In this document: positions 1-7,761 of the stretch, piece after piece
Layout: the number at the start of each line of letters is the position of its first letter
Numbering within the stretch: position 1 is the stretch's first letter
NCBI GenBank assembly: GCA_016200725.1
Contig: JACQEE010000046.1
Span: 1 to 20,763, forward strand
Length of the DNA stretch: 20,763 nucleotides
Origin: Chloroflexota bacterium
GTDB taxonomy: Bacteria; Chloroflexota; Dehalococcoidia; SHYB01
Direction of reading: 5' to 3'
Notes under the pieces: generated by a model
Told to the model about the DNA's origin: nothing
The model's database searches: none
The model's input: only the letters and a program-made list of their open reading frames with translations
Made by a program: the position numbers and the translations under genes

Positions 1-435
1 GACGGACGCCCAGTCGCGCTTCGGCCCCTCGGGACCGTACGGCGTGATGCTCGTCAGGATGACGCTGGGGTTCAGCGCCGCCAGTGCCTCATATCCCAGG
101 CCGAGGTTGTCGAGATGCCCCCGCCCGAGCGACTCGACGACGAAGTCGCTCAACGACACCAGTTGGCGAAACAGCGCCTGGCCATCCGCCGTCGTGAGAT
201 CGAGCGTGACGCTGCGCTTGTTCGCATTCCACGCCCAGAAGGGGATGCTCTTCTCACGATGCGCCTCGCCGCGGTAGAACGGTCCGAAGCGGCGGCCCGT
301 ATCGCCGCCCGGCGGCTCGACCTTGATGACGTCCGCGCCCATGTCCCCGAGCATCCGTGCGCACAGCCACCCCCGCTCGTTCGTCAGGTCGAGGACGCGA
401 TAGGGCGAGAGGGGCAGAGGGATCGACGGCGGCAC
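1..435 (-). CDS. CaiB/BaiF family CoA-transferase, N-terminal part (cut by window edge)
   Basis: Family III CoA-transferases move CoA between carboxylic acids in the cytoplasm. The 145 residues visible include the N-terminal family signature LGDMGADVIKVEPPGGD (residues 29-45), NKRSVTLDL, and GLGYEALAALNPSVI followed by SITPYGPEG, all in the order usual for this family. The catalytic Asp normally lies just after this point and so falls outside the window. The GTG start at 435 was chosen because a GGAGG (441-445 on the plus strand as cctcc) lies 5 nt upstream and the conserved fold begins about 12 residues later. It diverges from the PHP gene. A second, more distantly related CaiB/BaiF gene lies at 9906. 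Substrate unknown. Confidence 0.9.
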   Translation of the reverse strand, partial: MPPSIPLPLSPYRVLDLTNERGWLCARMLGDMGADVIKVEPPGGDTGRRFGPFYRGEAHREKSIPFWAWNANKRSVTLDLTTADGQALFRQLVSLSDFVVESLGRGHLDNLGLGYEALAALNPSVILTSITPYGPEGPKRDWASV

Positions 436-465
436 GGGAACCTCCAGAGGCAGGGCCGGCACCGG

Positions 466-494
466 ACGATAGCACGGCCTGGGTTGAGCGACAA
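466..494 (-). promoter_or_regulatory. Candidate sigma70-type promoter for the CoA-transferase
   Basis: On the minus strand TTGTCG (494-489) is followed by a 17-nt spacer and TATCGT (471-466), each 4/6 to consensus, about 30 nt upstream of the GTG start. A GGGTTGA direct repeat (481-487 and 495-501, plus strand) flanks the -35 hexamer. Found by eye; no transcript evidence. Confidence 0.4.
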
Positions 495-535
495 GGGTTG
501 ACCTCCACCGTCCAACGCTGCCACACTTTCCTGGC

Positions 536-1216
536 ATGCTCATCGACCTCCACACCCACACGCGCATCCACTCCCTCGATGCATCGCTCTCACCCGACGA
601 GCTCGTCGAAGGCGCGAAGGCGGCGCACCTCGACGGCATATGCATCACCGAGCACGACTGGTTCTGGGACCTCGGCGAGATTGCCGCGCTCGGCAAGCGC
701 CACAACTTTCTCGTGCTGCCCGGCTGCGAGATCAACACCGAGCAGGGGCACACGCTCGTCTTCGGCCTCCAGCGTTATGTCTACGGAATGCACCGGCCTG
801 CCGCGCTGCGCCAGCACGTCGAGCAGGCGAGTGGCGTGATGCTCGCCGCGCACCCGTATCGCCGACAGTTCGTCGAAGAGGAAGGCCCGTGGGTGCCGCC
901 CTACGAGCGCCAGGTTGAGCAGGCCGCCCAGGGCGAGCACGTCGCCTGCGCCCACGCCGTCGAAACCATCAATGGTCGCGGCAAACCGCGCCAGAACAAG
1001 TTCTCCCACGACGTCTGCCGCCGCGCTGGCCTCCCCGCCATCGGCGCCAGCGATTCGCATGACCTCAACGACATCGGCATCTGCGCGACTCGGTTCCAGC
1101 GGCGCATCGGCACCCTGGCGGACCTGATCGAGGAACTCCGCGCTGGGCGGTACAAGCCGGTACGCCTGCGGGGCGAGGAGGCCGCTCAGCATCGATTCGA
1201 CGGGAGGACAACATGA
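536..1216 (+). CDS. PHP-domain metal-dependent phosphoesterase
   Basis: The protein (226 aa) is a stand-alone PHP domain, a family of polymerase-and-histidinol-phosphatase-like hydrolases using two or three metal ions on phosphate esters or nucleotides. Visible metal-ligand motifs are DLHTH (D4, H6, H8), TEHD (E39, H40, D41), PGCEI (E65), GH (H72), AAHP (H106) and ASDSHD (D173, H175), which is a complete PHP set. Length fits the short PHP_C-type proteins. No Shine-Dalgarno is seen before ATG 536; TTGACC (498-503) and a poor -10 CACACT (522-527) end 8 nt before the ATG, so a near-leaderless transcript is possible but unproven. The stop overlaps the msrB start by 4 nt (ATGA), implying translational coupling. 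Substrate cannot be told. Confidence 0.88.
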   Translation: MLIDLHTHTRIHSLDASLSPDELVEGAKAAHLDGICITEHDWFWDLGEIAALGKRHNFLVLPGCEINTEQGHTLVFGLQRYVYGMHRPAALRQHVEQASGVMLAAHPYRRQFVEEEGPWVPPYERQVEQAAQGEHVACAHAVETINGRGKPRQNKFSHDVCRRAGLPAIGASDSHDLNDIGICATRFQRRIGTLADLIEELRAGRYKPVRLRGEEAAQHRFDGRTT

Positions 1217-1602
1217 CAAATTCAAACCACAACCCCCTGACACGCGCGGAGCGGTGGGTCATTGAAGAGAAAGGCACGGAACGGCCGTTTACAGGTGAGT
1301 ACGACAATTTCTACCAAGAGGGCGTCTACATTTGCCGGCGGTGCAACGCCCCGCTCTACCGGTCGGACGATAAGTTCGACGCGCATTGCGGCTGGCCCGC
1401 CTTCGATCAGGAGATACCAGGCGCGGTGAAGCGACTGCCCGACCCCGATGGTCACCGGATAGAGATCGAGTGCGCCAACTGCGGAGGCCATCTCGGCCAC
1501 GTCTTCACAGGAGAACGCCTCACCTCGAAGAACACCCGCCACTGCGTGAACTCCCTCTCGATGAAGTTCATCCCGGCTGGCCCTGGGACGAAGACTGGAT
1601 AG
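1213..1602 (+). CDS. msrB: Peptide-methionine (R)-S-oxide reductase MsrB
   Basis: MsrB reduces the R epimer of methionine sulfoxide in oxidised proteins, using thioredoxin. The 129-aa protein has the two zinc-binding pairs C41-x2-C44 and C87-x2-C90, the GWPAF motif (60-64, usually GWPSF), GHLGHVF (92-98) and the catalytic Cys in RHCVNS (C111). C59, just before GWPAF, matches the resolving Cys of the two-Cys MsrB type (as in PilB), so recycling by thioredoxin is expected. Length is normal for a stand-alone MsrB. No signal peptide, so cytoplasmic. It overlaps the PHP gene by 4 nt; ATG 1213 also has the purine-rich GGGAGGAC a few bases upstream. The coupling to a PHP phosphoesterase is not one I recognise. 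Confidence 0.95.
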   Translation: MTNSNHNPLTRAERWVIEEKGTERPFTGEYDNFYQEGVYICRRCNAPLYRSDDKFDAHCGWPAFDQEIPGAVKRLPDPDGHRIEIECANCGGHLGHVFTGERLTSKNTRHCVNSLSMKFIPAGPGTKTG

Positions 1603-1706
1603 CCTCCCCCGAACTGCTGCCTTGTCACCGCGGCTACAAGAAGACCCGAGTCCTTGGTATGCTACGAACGATTCGCACCGGTTATCACGATTTGCTCGGT
1701 TGGTTT

Positions 1707-1732
1707 TACCCCTTCCCTTGCGGGAAGGGGTA
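1707..1732. repeat. Palindromic repeat next to the ABC ATPase start
   Basis: An 11-bp perfect stem, taccccttccc / gggaaggggta, closes a ttgc loop. It continues as ggggttagg, which supplies the only purine run before GTG 1745. No T-run follows, so it is not an obvious intrinsic terminator for msrB. It resembles the element at 12184-12218 (cccgcc...ggcggga then gttagagggaggg). Confidence 0.7.
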
Positions 1733-1744
1733 GGGGTTAGGTTA

Positions 1745-2737
1745 GTGGCCGCCGAAGCCGTTCCCGTGCTCGAAATCGATGGCCTGCGCACGCAGTTCCC
1801 GACGAAGGAAGGCGTGGTCAGGGCAGTCAACGGCGTCAGCCTGCAACTGCGCGCCGGGCAGGTGCTCGGCATCGTCGGCGAGAGCGGCAGCGGCAAGACC
1901 GTAACCGCGCTCTCCATCCTCCGCCTCGTCCCCTACCCCGGGCAAATCGTCGGCGGCCGCGTGCTCTTCCAGGGCCGCGATATCCTCGCCATGAACGACG
2001 ACGACCTCCGGCACCTTCGCGGCAGCGACATCTCCATCGTCTTCCAGGATGCGGCGCACGGACTCAACCCGGTGCTGCGCATCGGCGACCAGATCGAGGA
2101 ACTCCTAACCTCGCATCTGCCCATCAAGAAAAAGCAGGCGCGCGCGATGGCCGTCGAGGCGCTGCGTAAGGTTGGCATGCCCGATCCCGAGCGCGCCGCC
2201 GACCGCTATACCTACCAGCTCAGCGGCGGCATGAGCCAGCGCGTCATGCTCGCCATCGCCATGGCCCTCGACCCCAAGGTGCTCATCGCCGACGAACCGA
2301 CCAGCAACCTCGACGTGACGCTCCAGGCGCAGATGCTCGACCAGGTCCGCCGCATGAAGGAGCGCAGCGGCACCTCCGTCATCCTCATCAGCCACGACCT
2401 CGGCGTCATGGCGCAGATGGCCGACGAGATCGCCGTGATGTACGGCGGCTACATCGTCGAGCGCGCGCCGAAGAAGGTGCTCTTCGACAAGCCGCTCCAC
2501 CCGTACACCTGGGCGCTCATGCGCGCCGTCCCCCGCATCGACGCGCCGGACAAGGACTTGCAGGCGCTGCGCGGCGCGCCGCCCGACCTGATGAACCTAG
2601 GCGAGCAATGCCCCTTCATCTCGCGCTGCAACAAAGCCCTCGCGATGTGCCGCACGAAGCCGATGCCCGCCCTTGCCGAAGTCGAGCCCGGCCACTGGCT
2701 CGCCTGCTACAACCCCATCCGCTACGACTGGGCGTGA
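1745..2737 (+). CDS. Oligopeptide/dipeptide-type ABC transporter ATP-binding protein (OppD/DppD family)
   Basis: This is the nucleotide-binding subunit of a peptide/nickel-type importer, acting at the inner face of the membrane. From GTG 1745 the 330-aa product has Walker A GESGSGKT (45-52), Q-loop FQD (Q101), signature LSGGMSQR (159-166), Walker B VLIADEP with E184, switch H217, and the oligo_HPY C-terminal region (LHPYTWALM, about 251-259) ending in the family Cys cluster C289, C295, C302, C321. GTG 1745 is preferred because the frame upstream reads through the 1707-1732 palindrome, giving a low-complexity peptide with no counterpart in the family, and AGGGG (1732-1736) lies 8 nt before it. 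DEPTSNLDVT replaces the usual DEPTTALDVT. No permease, OppF or binding-protein gene is nearby, so it is an orphan here. Confidence 0.92.
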   Translation: MAAEAVPVLEIDGLRTQFPTKEGVVRAVNGVSLQLRAGQVLGIVGESGSGKTVTALSILRLVPYPGQIVGGRVLFQGRDILAMNDDDLRHLRGSDISIVFQDAAHGLNPVLRIGDQIEELLTSHLPIKKKQARAMAVEALRKVGMPDPERAADRYTYQLSGGMSQRVMLAIAMALDPKVLIADEPTSNLDVTLQAQMLDQVRRMKERSGTSVILISHDLGVMAQMADEIAVMYGGYIVERAPKKVLFDKPLHPYTWALMRAVPRIDAPDKDLQALRGAPPDLMNLGEQCPFISRCNKALAMCRTKPMPALAEVEPGHWLACYNPIRYDWA

Positions 2738-2807
2738 GCGACAACGCCAAGCACTAAGACTGTTCGAAGGCATTGGCTATGCTTGTCGAGCAGTCGAAAG
2801 GGACGAC

Positions 2808-3692
2808 ATGGAAAACCTGATCATCCACGCCACGATCAACGAGGGCTTGAGTCGAGCTGAATGTCCCTCGGTGCCGATCACGCCGGAGGAGATTGCTCGC
2901 GACGCGCTTGCCTGCGTCGAAGCGGGCGCAACGATGGTGCACTTCCATGCGCGAGACCCGAAGACCGGCGAACAACTGTGGCTCGACACGGATCTCACTG
3001 CACAGGCGATACGGCTGATTCGGAAGAACAGCAAGGTGCCCGTCTATCTTCCCTACCCAGGCTCTCGCATGGGCGTCCAGGGGCCGATTCGGTTCAGCCA
3101 CGTGGTCACGCTGGCCAAGGACCCGACCGTGCGTCTCGACCTCGCCGTCTTCAATCCCGGAGCCTGGCTCATTTCCAAGTACGACAAGAAGAAAAAGCAG
3201 TTCCAGAACCCTGATGCCGCCATGGTCCACCCGCACGCAGACGCCACCTATTTCCTGCAGACCTGTCGCGAACTCGGCATCGCCCCGATGCTCGGCTTAG
3301 GCGACGCCGGCATGGTCCGCCACGTCGAAGCCTATCTGGACATGGGCCTGCTCAAGGAGCCGGTGTTTGTGAAATACGTCTTCTTTGGCGACGTACCGTC
3401 CGGCCTGCCACCAACGACGCGTGGCCTGGAAATCTTCGAGGAACTCATGCGAGGGATTCGCCATCGGTGGATCGTACAAGCGCCTATCGGCAACTACTGG
3501 CCCTTCCTCAACGCATCGCTGCCTCTCGGCGGCCACGTGCGAGCGGGCGTCGGCGATACGCTGGCCGATGAGCAAGGCAAGCCAGCCACAAGCGTAGAAC
3601 TGATCGATGCGGTCGTTCGCAAGGCGAAGGCCCTGAGGCGGTCAGTGGCGAATGTCATCGAGGCCCGCGAGATACTGGGGCTGAAGTCCTGA
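2808..3692 (+). CDS. BKACE family protein (DUF849), divergent active site
   Basis: BKACE enzymes condense a beta-keto acid with acetyl-CoA and cleave it to acetoacetate and a new acyl-CoA, using Zn in a TIM barrel; Kce of lysine fermentation is the model. The 294-aa product has the N-terminal ITPEEIARDA, the zinc pair VHFHARDP (H45, H47) and the C-terminal GGHVRAG (H243, R245). The usual GLED(N) after this is GVGD(T), so the Glu I recall as third zinc ligand is Gly248, and the usual PELEVFD is PMLGLGD (160-166). ATG 2808 was chosen over an earlier in-frame ATG at 2673 because AAAGGGA lies 4 nt upstream, the conserved fold starts at once, and the earlier start would overlap the ABC gene by 65 nt. 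Activity may differ from classical BKACE. Confidence 0.88.
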   Translation: MENLIIHATINEGLSRAECPSVPITPEEIARDALACVEAGATMVHFHARDPKTGEQLWLDTDLTAQAIRLIRKNSKVPVYLPYPGSRMGVQGPIRFSHVVTLAKDPTVRLDLAVFNPGAWLISKYDKKKKQFQNPDAAMVHPHADATYFLQTCRELGIAPMLGLGDAGMVRHVEAYLDMGLLKEPVFVKYVFFGDVPSGLPPTTRGLEIFEELMRGIRHRWIVQAPIGNYWPFLNASLPLGGHVRAGVGDTLADEQGKPATSVELIDAVVRKAKALRRSVANVIEAREILGLKS

Positions 3693-3715
3693 GTCAAGGC
3701 GAGCGTGACAGCCAA

Positions 3716-3749
3716 AAGGAAACGGCCCCGATGGATCGAGGCCGTCCTT
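3716..3749. terminator. Weak bulged hairpin between convergent genes
   Basis: The stem aagg(aa)acggcc / ggccgtcctt spans 10 paired bases with a two-base bulge and a 12-nt loop. On the minus strand it is followed by a short TT before ggctg. It lies in the 77-nt gap between the BKACE-like gene and the HtrA gene, so it may end either transcript, but there is no proper T-run. Confidence 0.3.
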
Positions 3750-3769
3750 CCGGCTACGTCCAGCCGCCT

Positions 3770-5050
3770 CTACGAACTGGTCGTCTGCTGCGACCCTGGC
3801 CGCGCACCAAGCGTCACCTGCACCGTCGTCTGCGACCCGCTTCGGAGCACAGTGAATGTCACCTTCTGCCCTACCGATGTGGACTCGAAGAGGTAGGTGA
3901 TGAGGTCATCCATGGACTTGACCGCCCTGCCGTCGACCGCGGTGATGACATCTCCGCCGACGCGCGCCTGCTGGCCATTGATCGTCGCCTGCTGGATGCT
4001 GCCGTTCAACCCAGCCGCGCTCGCTGGGCCATGCGCTATCACCTCGACAACGAGCGCGCCACGCTGGCCATCGGGCAGGTTCATCGCTCTGGCGATGTCA
4101 GGCATCACCGTCGTCCCGCTGATACCCAGGTAGGCGTGGTCAACCCTGCCGCTGGCGATCAGCGCGGGAGCAACCTTCTTCACGATGTTCGAAGGTATCG
4201 CGAAGCCGACGCCCGCCGAGGAGTTGGTGTTCGACTGGATCGCCGAGGGCACTCCGATGAGTCGCCCCTGATCGTCGAGCAGCACGCCGCCGGAGTTGCC
4301 TGGGTTGATCGGCGCATCCGTCTGGATCACGTCGGGGATGCTGAAGCCTGGCAAGGAGGGCGGGATGGCCGACCCCTCGCCCGCGGGCAAGAGCCGTCCA
4401 CGCGCGCTGACGATGCCCACGGTCATCGAGCCGGAGAGCCCGAACGGGTTCCCGATCGCGATGGCGAGTCGGCCGACCTTCACGCCGTCAGAATCGGCCA
4501 CCTTCACCGGCGGCGGCAGTCCCTTGAACGCCTCTACCTTGATCACGGCGAGGTCAGCATCCGGGTCCGCGCCGACCAACTTGGCTGGCACGGTCGTGCC
4601 GTCGCTGAACGTCACCGTTATCGTGGTAGCGCCCGAAATCACGTGGTTGTTGGTGACGATGTCACCCTGGTTGTCCCACACGAACCCTGAGCCTTCCGCC
4701 GCCGAGAACTGCTGCAGTCCGCGGCCGAACGGCGACTGTCCACCGCTCGTCGTCGTGCGGATATTGACCACCGAGGGGCCAGTGTTCTCGTAGACCTGCT
4801 CGAGCGTCCCCTGGAAAGCGGCGAGCACGCCTGAACTACTCGGTGAGGCCGTAACTGTCGGTGGCGTCGGTGCCTGCGCGCTCAGGGACGTGTCCGCAGC
4901 GGCCAGGCCCGTCTTGGTAATCGTCGACGTCGGCGCAGCCTGGACGCTGCTCGACAGCAGCGTAGCGGCGCTGCGCGGACTCGACGAGCACGCGGCAGCC
5001 ACTCCCAGTGCGAGGACTACCAGTACAGAGGCGATGAGGTTCTTTTTCAT
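3770..5050 (-). CDS. HtrA/DegP-like trypsin-family serine protease with PDZ domain, probable lipoprotein
   Basis: Extracytoplasmic quality-control protease. From ATG 5050 the 426-aa product begins with KK, a hydrophobic segment (about 5-20) and AAAC-SSS with C21, a plausible lipobox, so it is probably lipid-anchored outside the membrane. A Ser/Thr/Ala-rich linker (22-75) leads to the protease: H136 in TNNHV, D166 in DADLAV and S253 in GNSGG complete the triad. One PDZ domain follows (about 307-415; YLGI, RVGGDVITAVDG), ending in a Ser/Thr-rich tail. ATG 5050 is preferred over an in-frame ATG at 5071 because GGAGG lies 7 nt upstream and the signal starts there. GVPSAIQ replaces the more usual G(I/V)NTAI after the active site. 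It diverges from the P450 gene and no two-component system adjoins it. Confidence 0.95.
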   Translation of the reverse strand: MKKNLIASVLVVLALGVAAACSSSPRSAATLLSSSVQAAPTSTITKTGLAAADTSLSAQAPTPPTVTASPSSSGVLAAFQGTLEQVYENTGPSVVNIRTTTSGGQSPFGRGLQQFSAAEGSGFVWDNQGDIVTNNHVISGATTITVTFSDGTTVPAKLVGADPDADLAVIKVEAFKGLPPPVKVADSDGVKVGRLAIAIGNPFGLSGSMTVGIVSARGRLLPAGEGSAIPPSLPGFSIPDVIQTDAPINPGNSGGVLLDDQGRLIGVPSAIQSNTNSSAGVGFAIPSNIVKKVAPALIASGRVDHAYLGISGTTVMPDIARAMNLPDGQRGALVVEVIAHGPASAAGLNGSIQQATINGQQARVGGDVITAVDGRAVKSMDDLITYLFESTSVGQKVTFTVLRSGSQTTVQVTLGARPGSQQTTSS

Positions 5051-5155
5051 GGCTTCCTCCAGATAATCCATCGGATCGAGAGTACCGCCCCGTTGATTAG
5101 AAAATCCTGTGAAAGCTCAGCCTGATTTTTGGCAGACGTATGATAAGGAGCCGCC

Positions 5156-6490
5156 ATGCCTGGATTTATCGCCAGTCCGCCGGGTCTGCCCCTGCTGGGC
5201 CACGTGCGCGCAGTCCGCCGCGACCCGCTCGCGTTCTTCACGACGTGCGCGCGGACCTACGGCGACGTGGTGCGACTGCGCCTCGGCCCCTTCCCCGCCC
5301 TGCTCGTCAGCGACCCCACGCTCATCGAAGCCATCCTGGCGCGCCACCATCAGCAGTTCGATAAGGGGCGCGGCCTTCGCAGCAACCGCCGCCTGTTGGG
5401 CAACGGCCTCCTCCTCAGTGAGGGCGATTACTGGCTTCGCCAGCGCAAGATGGTGCAGCCCGCCTTCCACCGCGAGCGCCTCACCCAGTACGCCGAGACG
5501 ATGGTGGACTCTACCGAACGCCTCACCTCGTCCTGGCACGAGGGCGAGGTGCTCGACATTCACGAGGCGATGATGCGCCTGACGCTCGTCATCGTCGGCA
5601 AGGTACTCTTCGGCGCCGATGTAGCAAACAAGGCGGACATCGTTGCCAGAGTCACACGCACCGGTCTCCAGGCGTTCGACCACCGCGCGCAAACGCTCTT
5701 CCTGCTACCCGAACGGCTGCCGACGCCGGCCAACGTCCGCTTCTTCTTCGCGGCCCGTGAGATGGACTCGCTGGTCTATGGCCTCATCCGCGAGCGTCGC
5801 CAGTCAGCCGCACGCCACGGCGATTTGCTCGATGAACTGCTCGCCGCGCAGGACGACGAGGGCACCGGCGGCATGAGCGACAAACAGTTGCGCGACGAAG
5901 TGATGACGCTCCTGCTCGCTGGGCACGAGACGACCGCGCTCGCGCTGACGTGGGCCTTCTGGCTGCTCGCGCAGCACGCTGACATCGAGCAACGCCTCGC
6001 CGCAGAAGTGCGCGACGTTCTCGGCAGCCGGTCACCCGGCATCGCCGATTTACCTGCCTTGCGCCTGACCGAGGCCGTCGTCAACGAGTCGCTGCGCCTC
6101 TACCCACCGGCATGGACGCTGATTCGCCGTTCCCTCGAGCCGGTCGCATTGGATGGGCTCACGATCCCGACACGCAATGCAGTCTTCATGAGCCAGTGGG
6201 TGATGCACCGCGACCCCCGCTTCTTCGAGCACCCCGAAGCGTTCGACCCAGACCGCTGGCTTGGCGAGGCGGCCGCTCGCATCCCTGCCGGCGCCTTCTT
6301 TCCATTCGGCATCGGCCCTCGCCAGTGCGTTGGGCGTCGCTTCGCGATGATGGAGGCCGTGCTGCTCCTCGCCGGGATCGTGCAGCGCTTCAGTCTGACG
6401 CGCGCGTCGAACGAGGCAATCGGCCTCCGCCCGTCGGTTACCCTGCGGCCCGATCGCCCCGTCATGATGACGGTGCATCGCCGGTCGTGA
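5156..6490 (+). CDS. Cytochrome P450 monooxygenase
   Basis: Haem-thiolate monooxygenase that inserts one oxygen atom from O2 into an organic substrate. The 444-aa protein carries PPGLPLLGH near the N-terminus (8-16), WLRQRKMVQPAF in helix C (93-104), the I-helix AGHETT (255-260), ExxR as E311-R314, FDPDRW (363-368) and the haem loop FGIGPRQCVG with C391. All key residues are present and length is normal. There is no N-terminal membrane anchor, so it is soluble, as is usual for bacterial P450s. AAGGAG lies 6 nt before the ATG. No ferredoxin or reductase gene is in the window, so redox partners must be elsewhere. The ExxR and haem-loop wording is closer to fatty-acid/terpene-hydroxylating class-E types than to camphor P450, but the substrate is not predictable. 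Confidence 0.96.
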   Translation: MPGFIASPPGLPLLGHVRAVRRDPLAFFTTCARTYGDVVRLRLGPFPALLVSDPTLIEAILARHHQQFDKGRGLRSNRRLLGNGLLLSEGDYWLRQRKMVQPAFHRERLTQYAETMVDSTERLTSSWHEGEVLDIHEAMMRLTLVIVGKVLFGADVANKADIVARVTRTGLQAFDHRAQTLFLLPERLPTPANVRFFFAAREMDSLVYGLIRERRQSAARHGDLLDELLAAQDDEGTGGMSDKQLRDEVMTLLLAGHETTALALTWAFWLLAQHADIEQRLAAEVRDVLGSRSPGIADLPALRLTEAVVNESLRLYPPAWTLIRRSLEPVALDGLTIPTRNAVFMSQWVMHRDPRFFEHPEAFDPDRWLGEAAARIPAGAFFPFGIGPRQCVGRRFAMMEAVLLLAGIVQRFSLTRASNEAIGLRPSVTLRPDRPVMMTVHRRS

Positions 6491-6575
6491 ATCGCGACGG
6501 CAGCCGATTCAGCAGTTGCGCCGTCGACACGCCGGGGTAGGATAGCCGAGGCCTATTTCATCGAAGGATGCGCGC

Positions 6576-7706
6576 ATGAAGTTCTCCACCTTCCACCTCT
6601 ATCCGCAGCCGCAGGGCTGGGCTGTCAGCGACGTCTATGCCTACGAGACACAGGTGATCAAGTGGGCCGACGAACTCGGTTTCGATACGGCGTGGGTCGC
6701 CGAGCACCACTTCCGCGACTACGGCGTCGTGCCGAGCACCATGTTGCTCTTCGCAAACCTGGCCGCTCAGACGAAGCGCATTCGCCTCGGCAACGCCATC
6801 CTCATCATGCCTTTTCATCATCCACTGCGCGTCGCCGAGGACGCGGCGATGGTGGACATCCTGAGCGGCGGCAGGTTCAACTTCGGCTTCGGGCGCGGCT
6901 ACCAGGGCGTCGAGTTCACCGGTTTCGGTGTCTCGATGGACGATACGCGCTCGAAAACGGACGAGGCAGTCGACATCGTGCTCAAGGCATGGGAAGGAAA
7001 GCCGTTCTCCTACCACGGCAAGCATTACACCGTCGACAATGTTCAGGTAGTACCCGCCCCAGTCCAGAAGCCGCATCCCCCCCTCTGCTTCGCCTCCATC
7101 AGTCCAGACAGCATCCGGCACTACGCTAAGCGCGGCATCGGCTTCATGGTCGATGGCTCAGCGACGTTCCCGAAACTGCGCGAGGCCATCGCCGAATGGC
7201 GGCGCATCGCCAAGGAGCACGGCCACGATCCGGATGCCAGCGACATCATCGCCCAGCGCCAGGTCTATCTCGCCGACACCAACAAGCAGGCCAAAGAGTT
7301 CGTCCAGGGCACCAACATGCTGTTGCCCTGGGCTCCGGCATACGACCCGAAAAATGCGCCGACCACTCCAGTCGCGCAGTACGCAAGGGAGAGCGCGCCG
7401 ATCGACCCGAAGACGGGCAAGGTCGCAAAGGGCTACGAGTACTGGGAGAAGGGTTACCTCGGTCGCACGGTCAGCGAATGGAGCCTTTCGAGCGAAGAGG
7501 CGTGGGAGCAGCGCTGGGTCGCTGGCGACATTGATCGCGTCATCGGCAAGATCAAGGAACTCGAGGCTATGGGGCTGAAGAACCTCATGTGCGCCTTCGC
7601 CGCGCAGGCTGGCCACGCGCGCCCGCCGCTTCCCGAGGTCTACAAGCGTATGGAACGCTTCGCCCGCGACGTGATGCCGCACTTCCAGCCGGTGAGAAAG
7701 AAGTAG
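6576..7706 (+). CDS. LLM-class flavin-dependent oxidoreductase (bacterial luciferase-like monooxygenase)
   Basis: TIM-barrel monooxygenase of the luciferase/alkanal family using reduced FMN or F420 and O2. The 376-aa product shows WADELGFDTAWVAEHHF (30-46), RLGNAI (70-75) and the SGGRFNFGFGRGYQ flavin-phosphate region (97-110), all in family order. Length is at the long end for the family, with an extra 40 or so residues before the C-terminus (PVAQYARESAP region). AAGGA lies 9 nt before the ATG, and TAGGAT (6538-6543) is a possible -10. The gene ends inside the palindrome at 7703-7730, so the repeat provides its stop codon. A flavin reductase partner is not nearby. Whether the cofactor is FMN or F420 is not clear to me. 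Confidence 0.92.
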   Translation: MKFSTFHLYPQPQGWAVSDVYAYETQVIKWADELGFDTAWVAEHHFRDYGVVPSTMLLFANLAAQTKRIRLGNAILIMPFHHPLRVAEDAAMVDILSGGRFNFGFGRGYQGVEFTGFGVSMDDTRSKTDEAVDIVLKAWEGKPFSYHGKHYTVDNVQVVPAPVQKPHPPLCFASISPDSIRHYAKRGIGFMVDGSATFPKLREAIAEWRRIAKEHGHDPDASDIIAQRQVYLADTNKQAKEFVQGTNMLLPWAPAYDPKNAPTTPVAQYARESAPIDPKTGKVAKGYEYWEKGYLGRTVSEWSLSSEEAWEQRWVAGDIDRVIGKIKELEAMGLKNLMCAFAAQAGHARPPLPEVYKRMERFARDVMPHFQPVRKK

Positions 7707-7730
7707 GGGCGGCCGGACAGCCGCCCCTAC
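7703..7730. repeat. Palindromic repeat (gtagggg family), possible bidirectional terminator
   Basis: A perfect 11-bp inverted repeat gtaggggcggc / gccgcccctac encloses cggaca. It contains the TAG stop of the LLM gene (7704-7706) and lies between convergent genes. No T-run follows on either strand. Related copies with changed but still paired stems occur at 9943-9967 and 14670-14692. Confidence 0.75.
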
Positions 7731-7761
7731 TTATCGAGCCTGGTATCGAGGCCGCGATGCG

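Noticed and set aside
1622..1744. N-terminal extension of the ABC ATPase from ATG 1622
   Set aside because: It reads through a palindromic repeat and has no ribosome-binding site or family similarity.
2673..2807. N-terminal extension of the BKACE-like protein
   Set aside because: It overlaps the ABC gene by 65 nt and the conserved fold begins at the Met encoded at 2808.
3731..4690. Plus-strand frame opposite the HtrA gene
   Set aside because: The minus strand encodes a complete protease with triad, PDZ and signal peptide; the plus frame is Arg/His-rich without motifs.
5101..5129. aaaatc...gatttt inverted repeat between HtrA and P450
   Set aside because: Only 6 bp with a 17-nt spacer in an AT-richer stretch; not distinguishable from chance.
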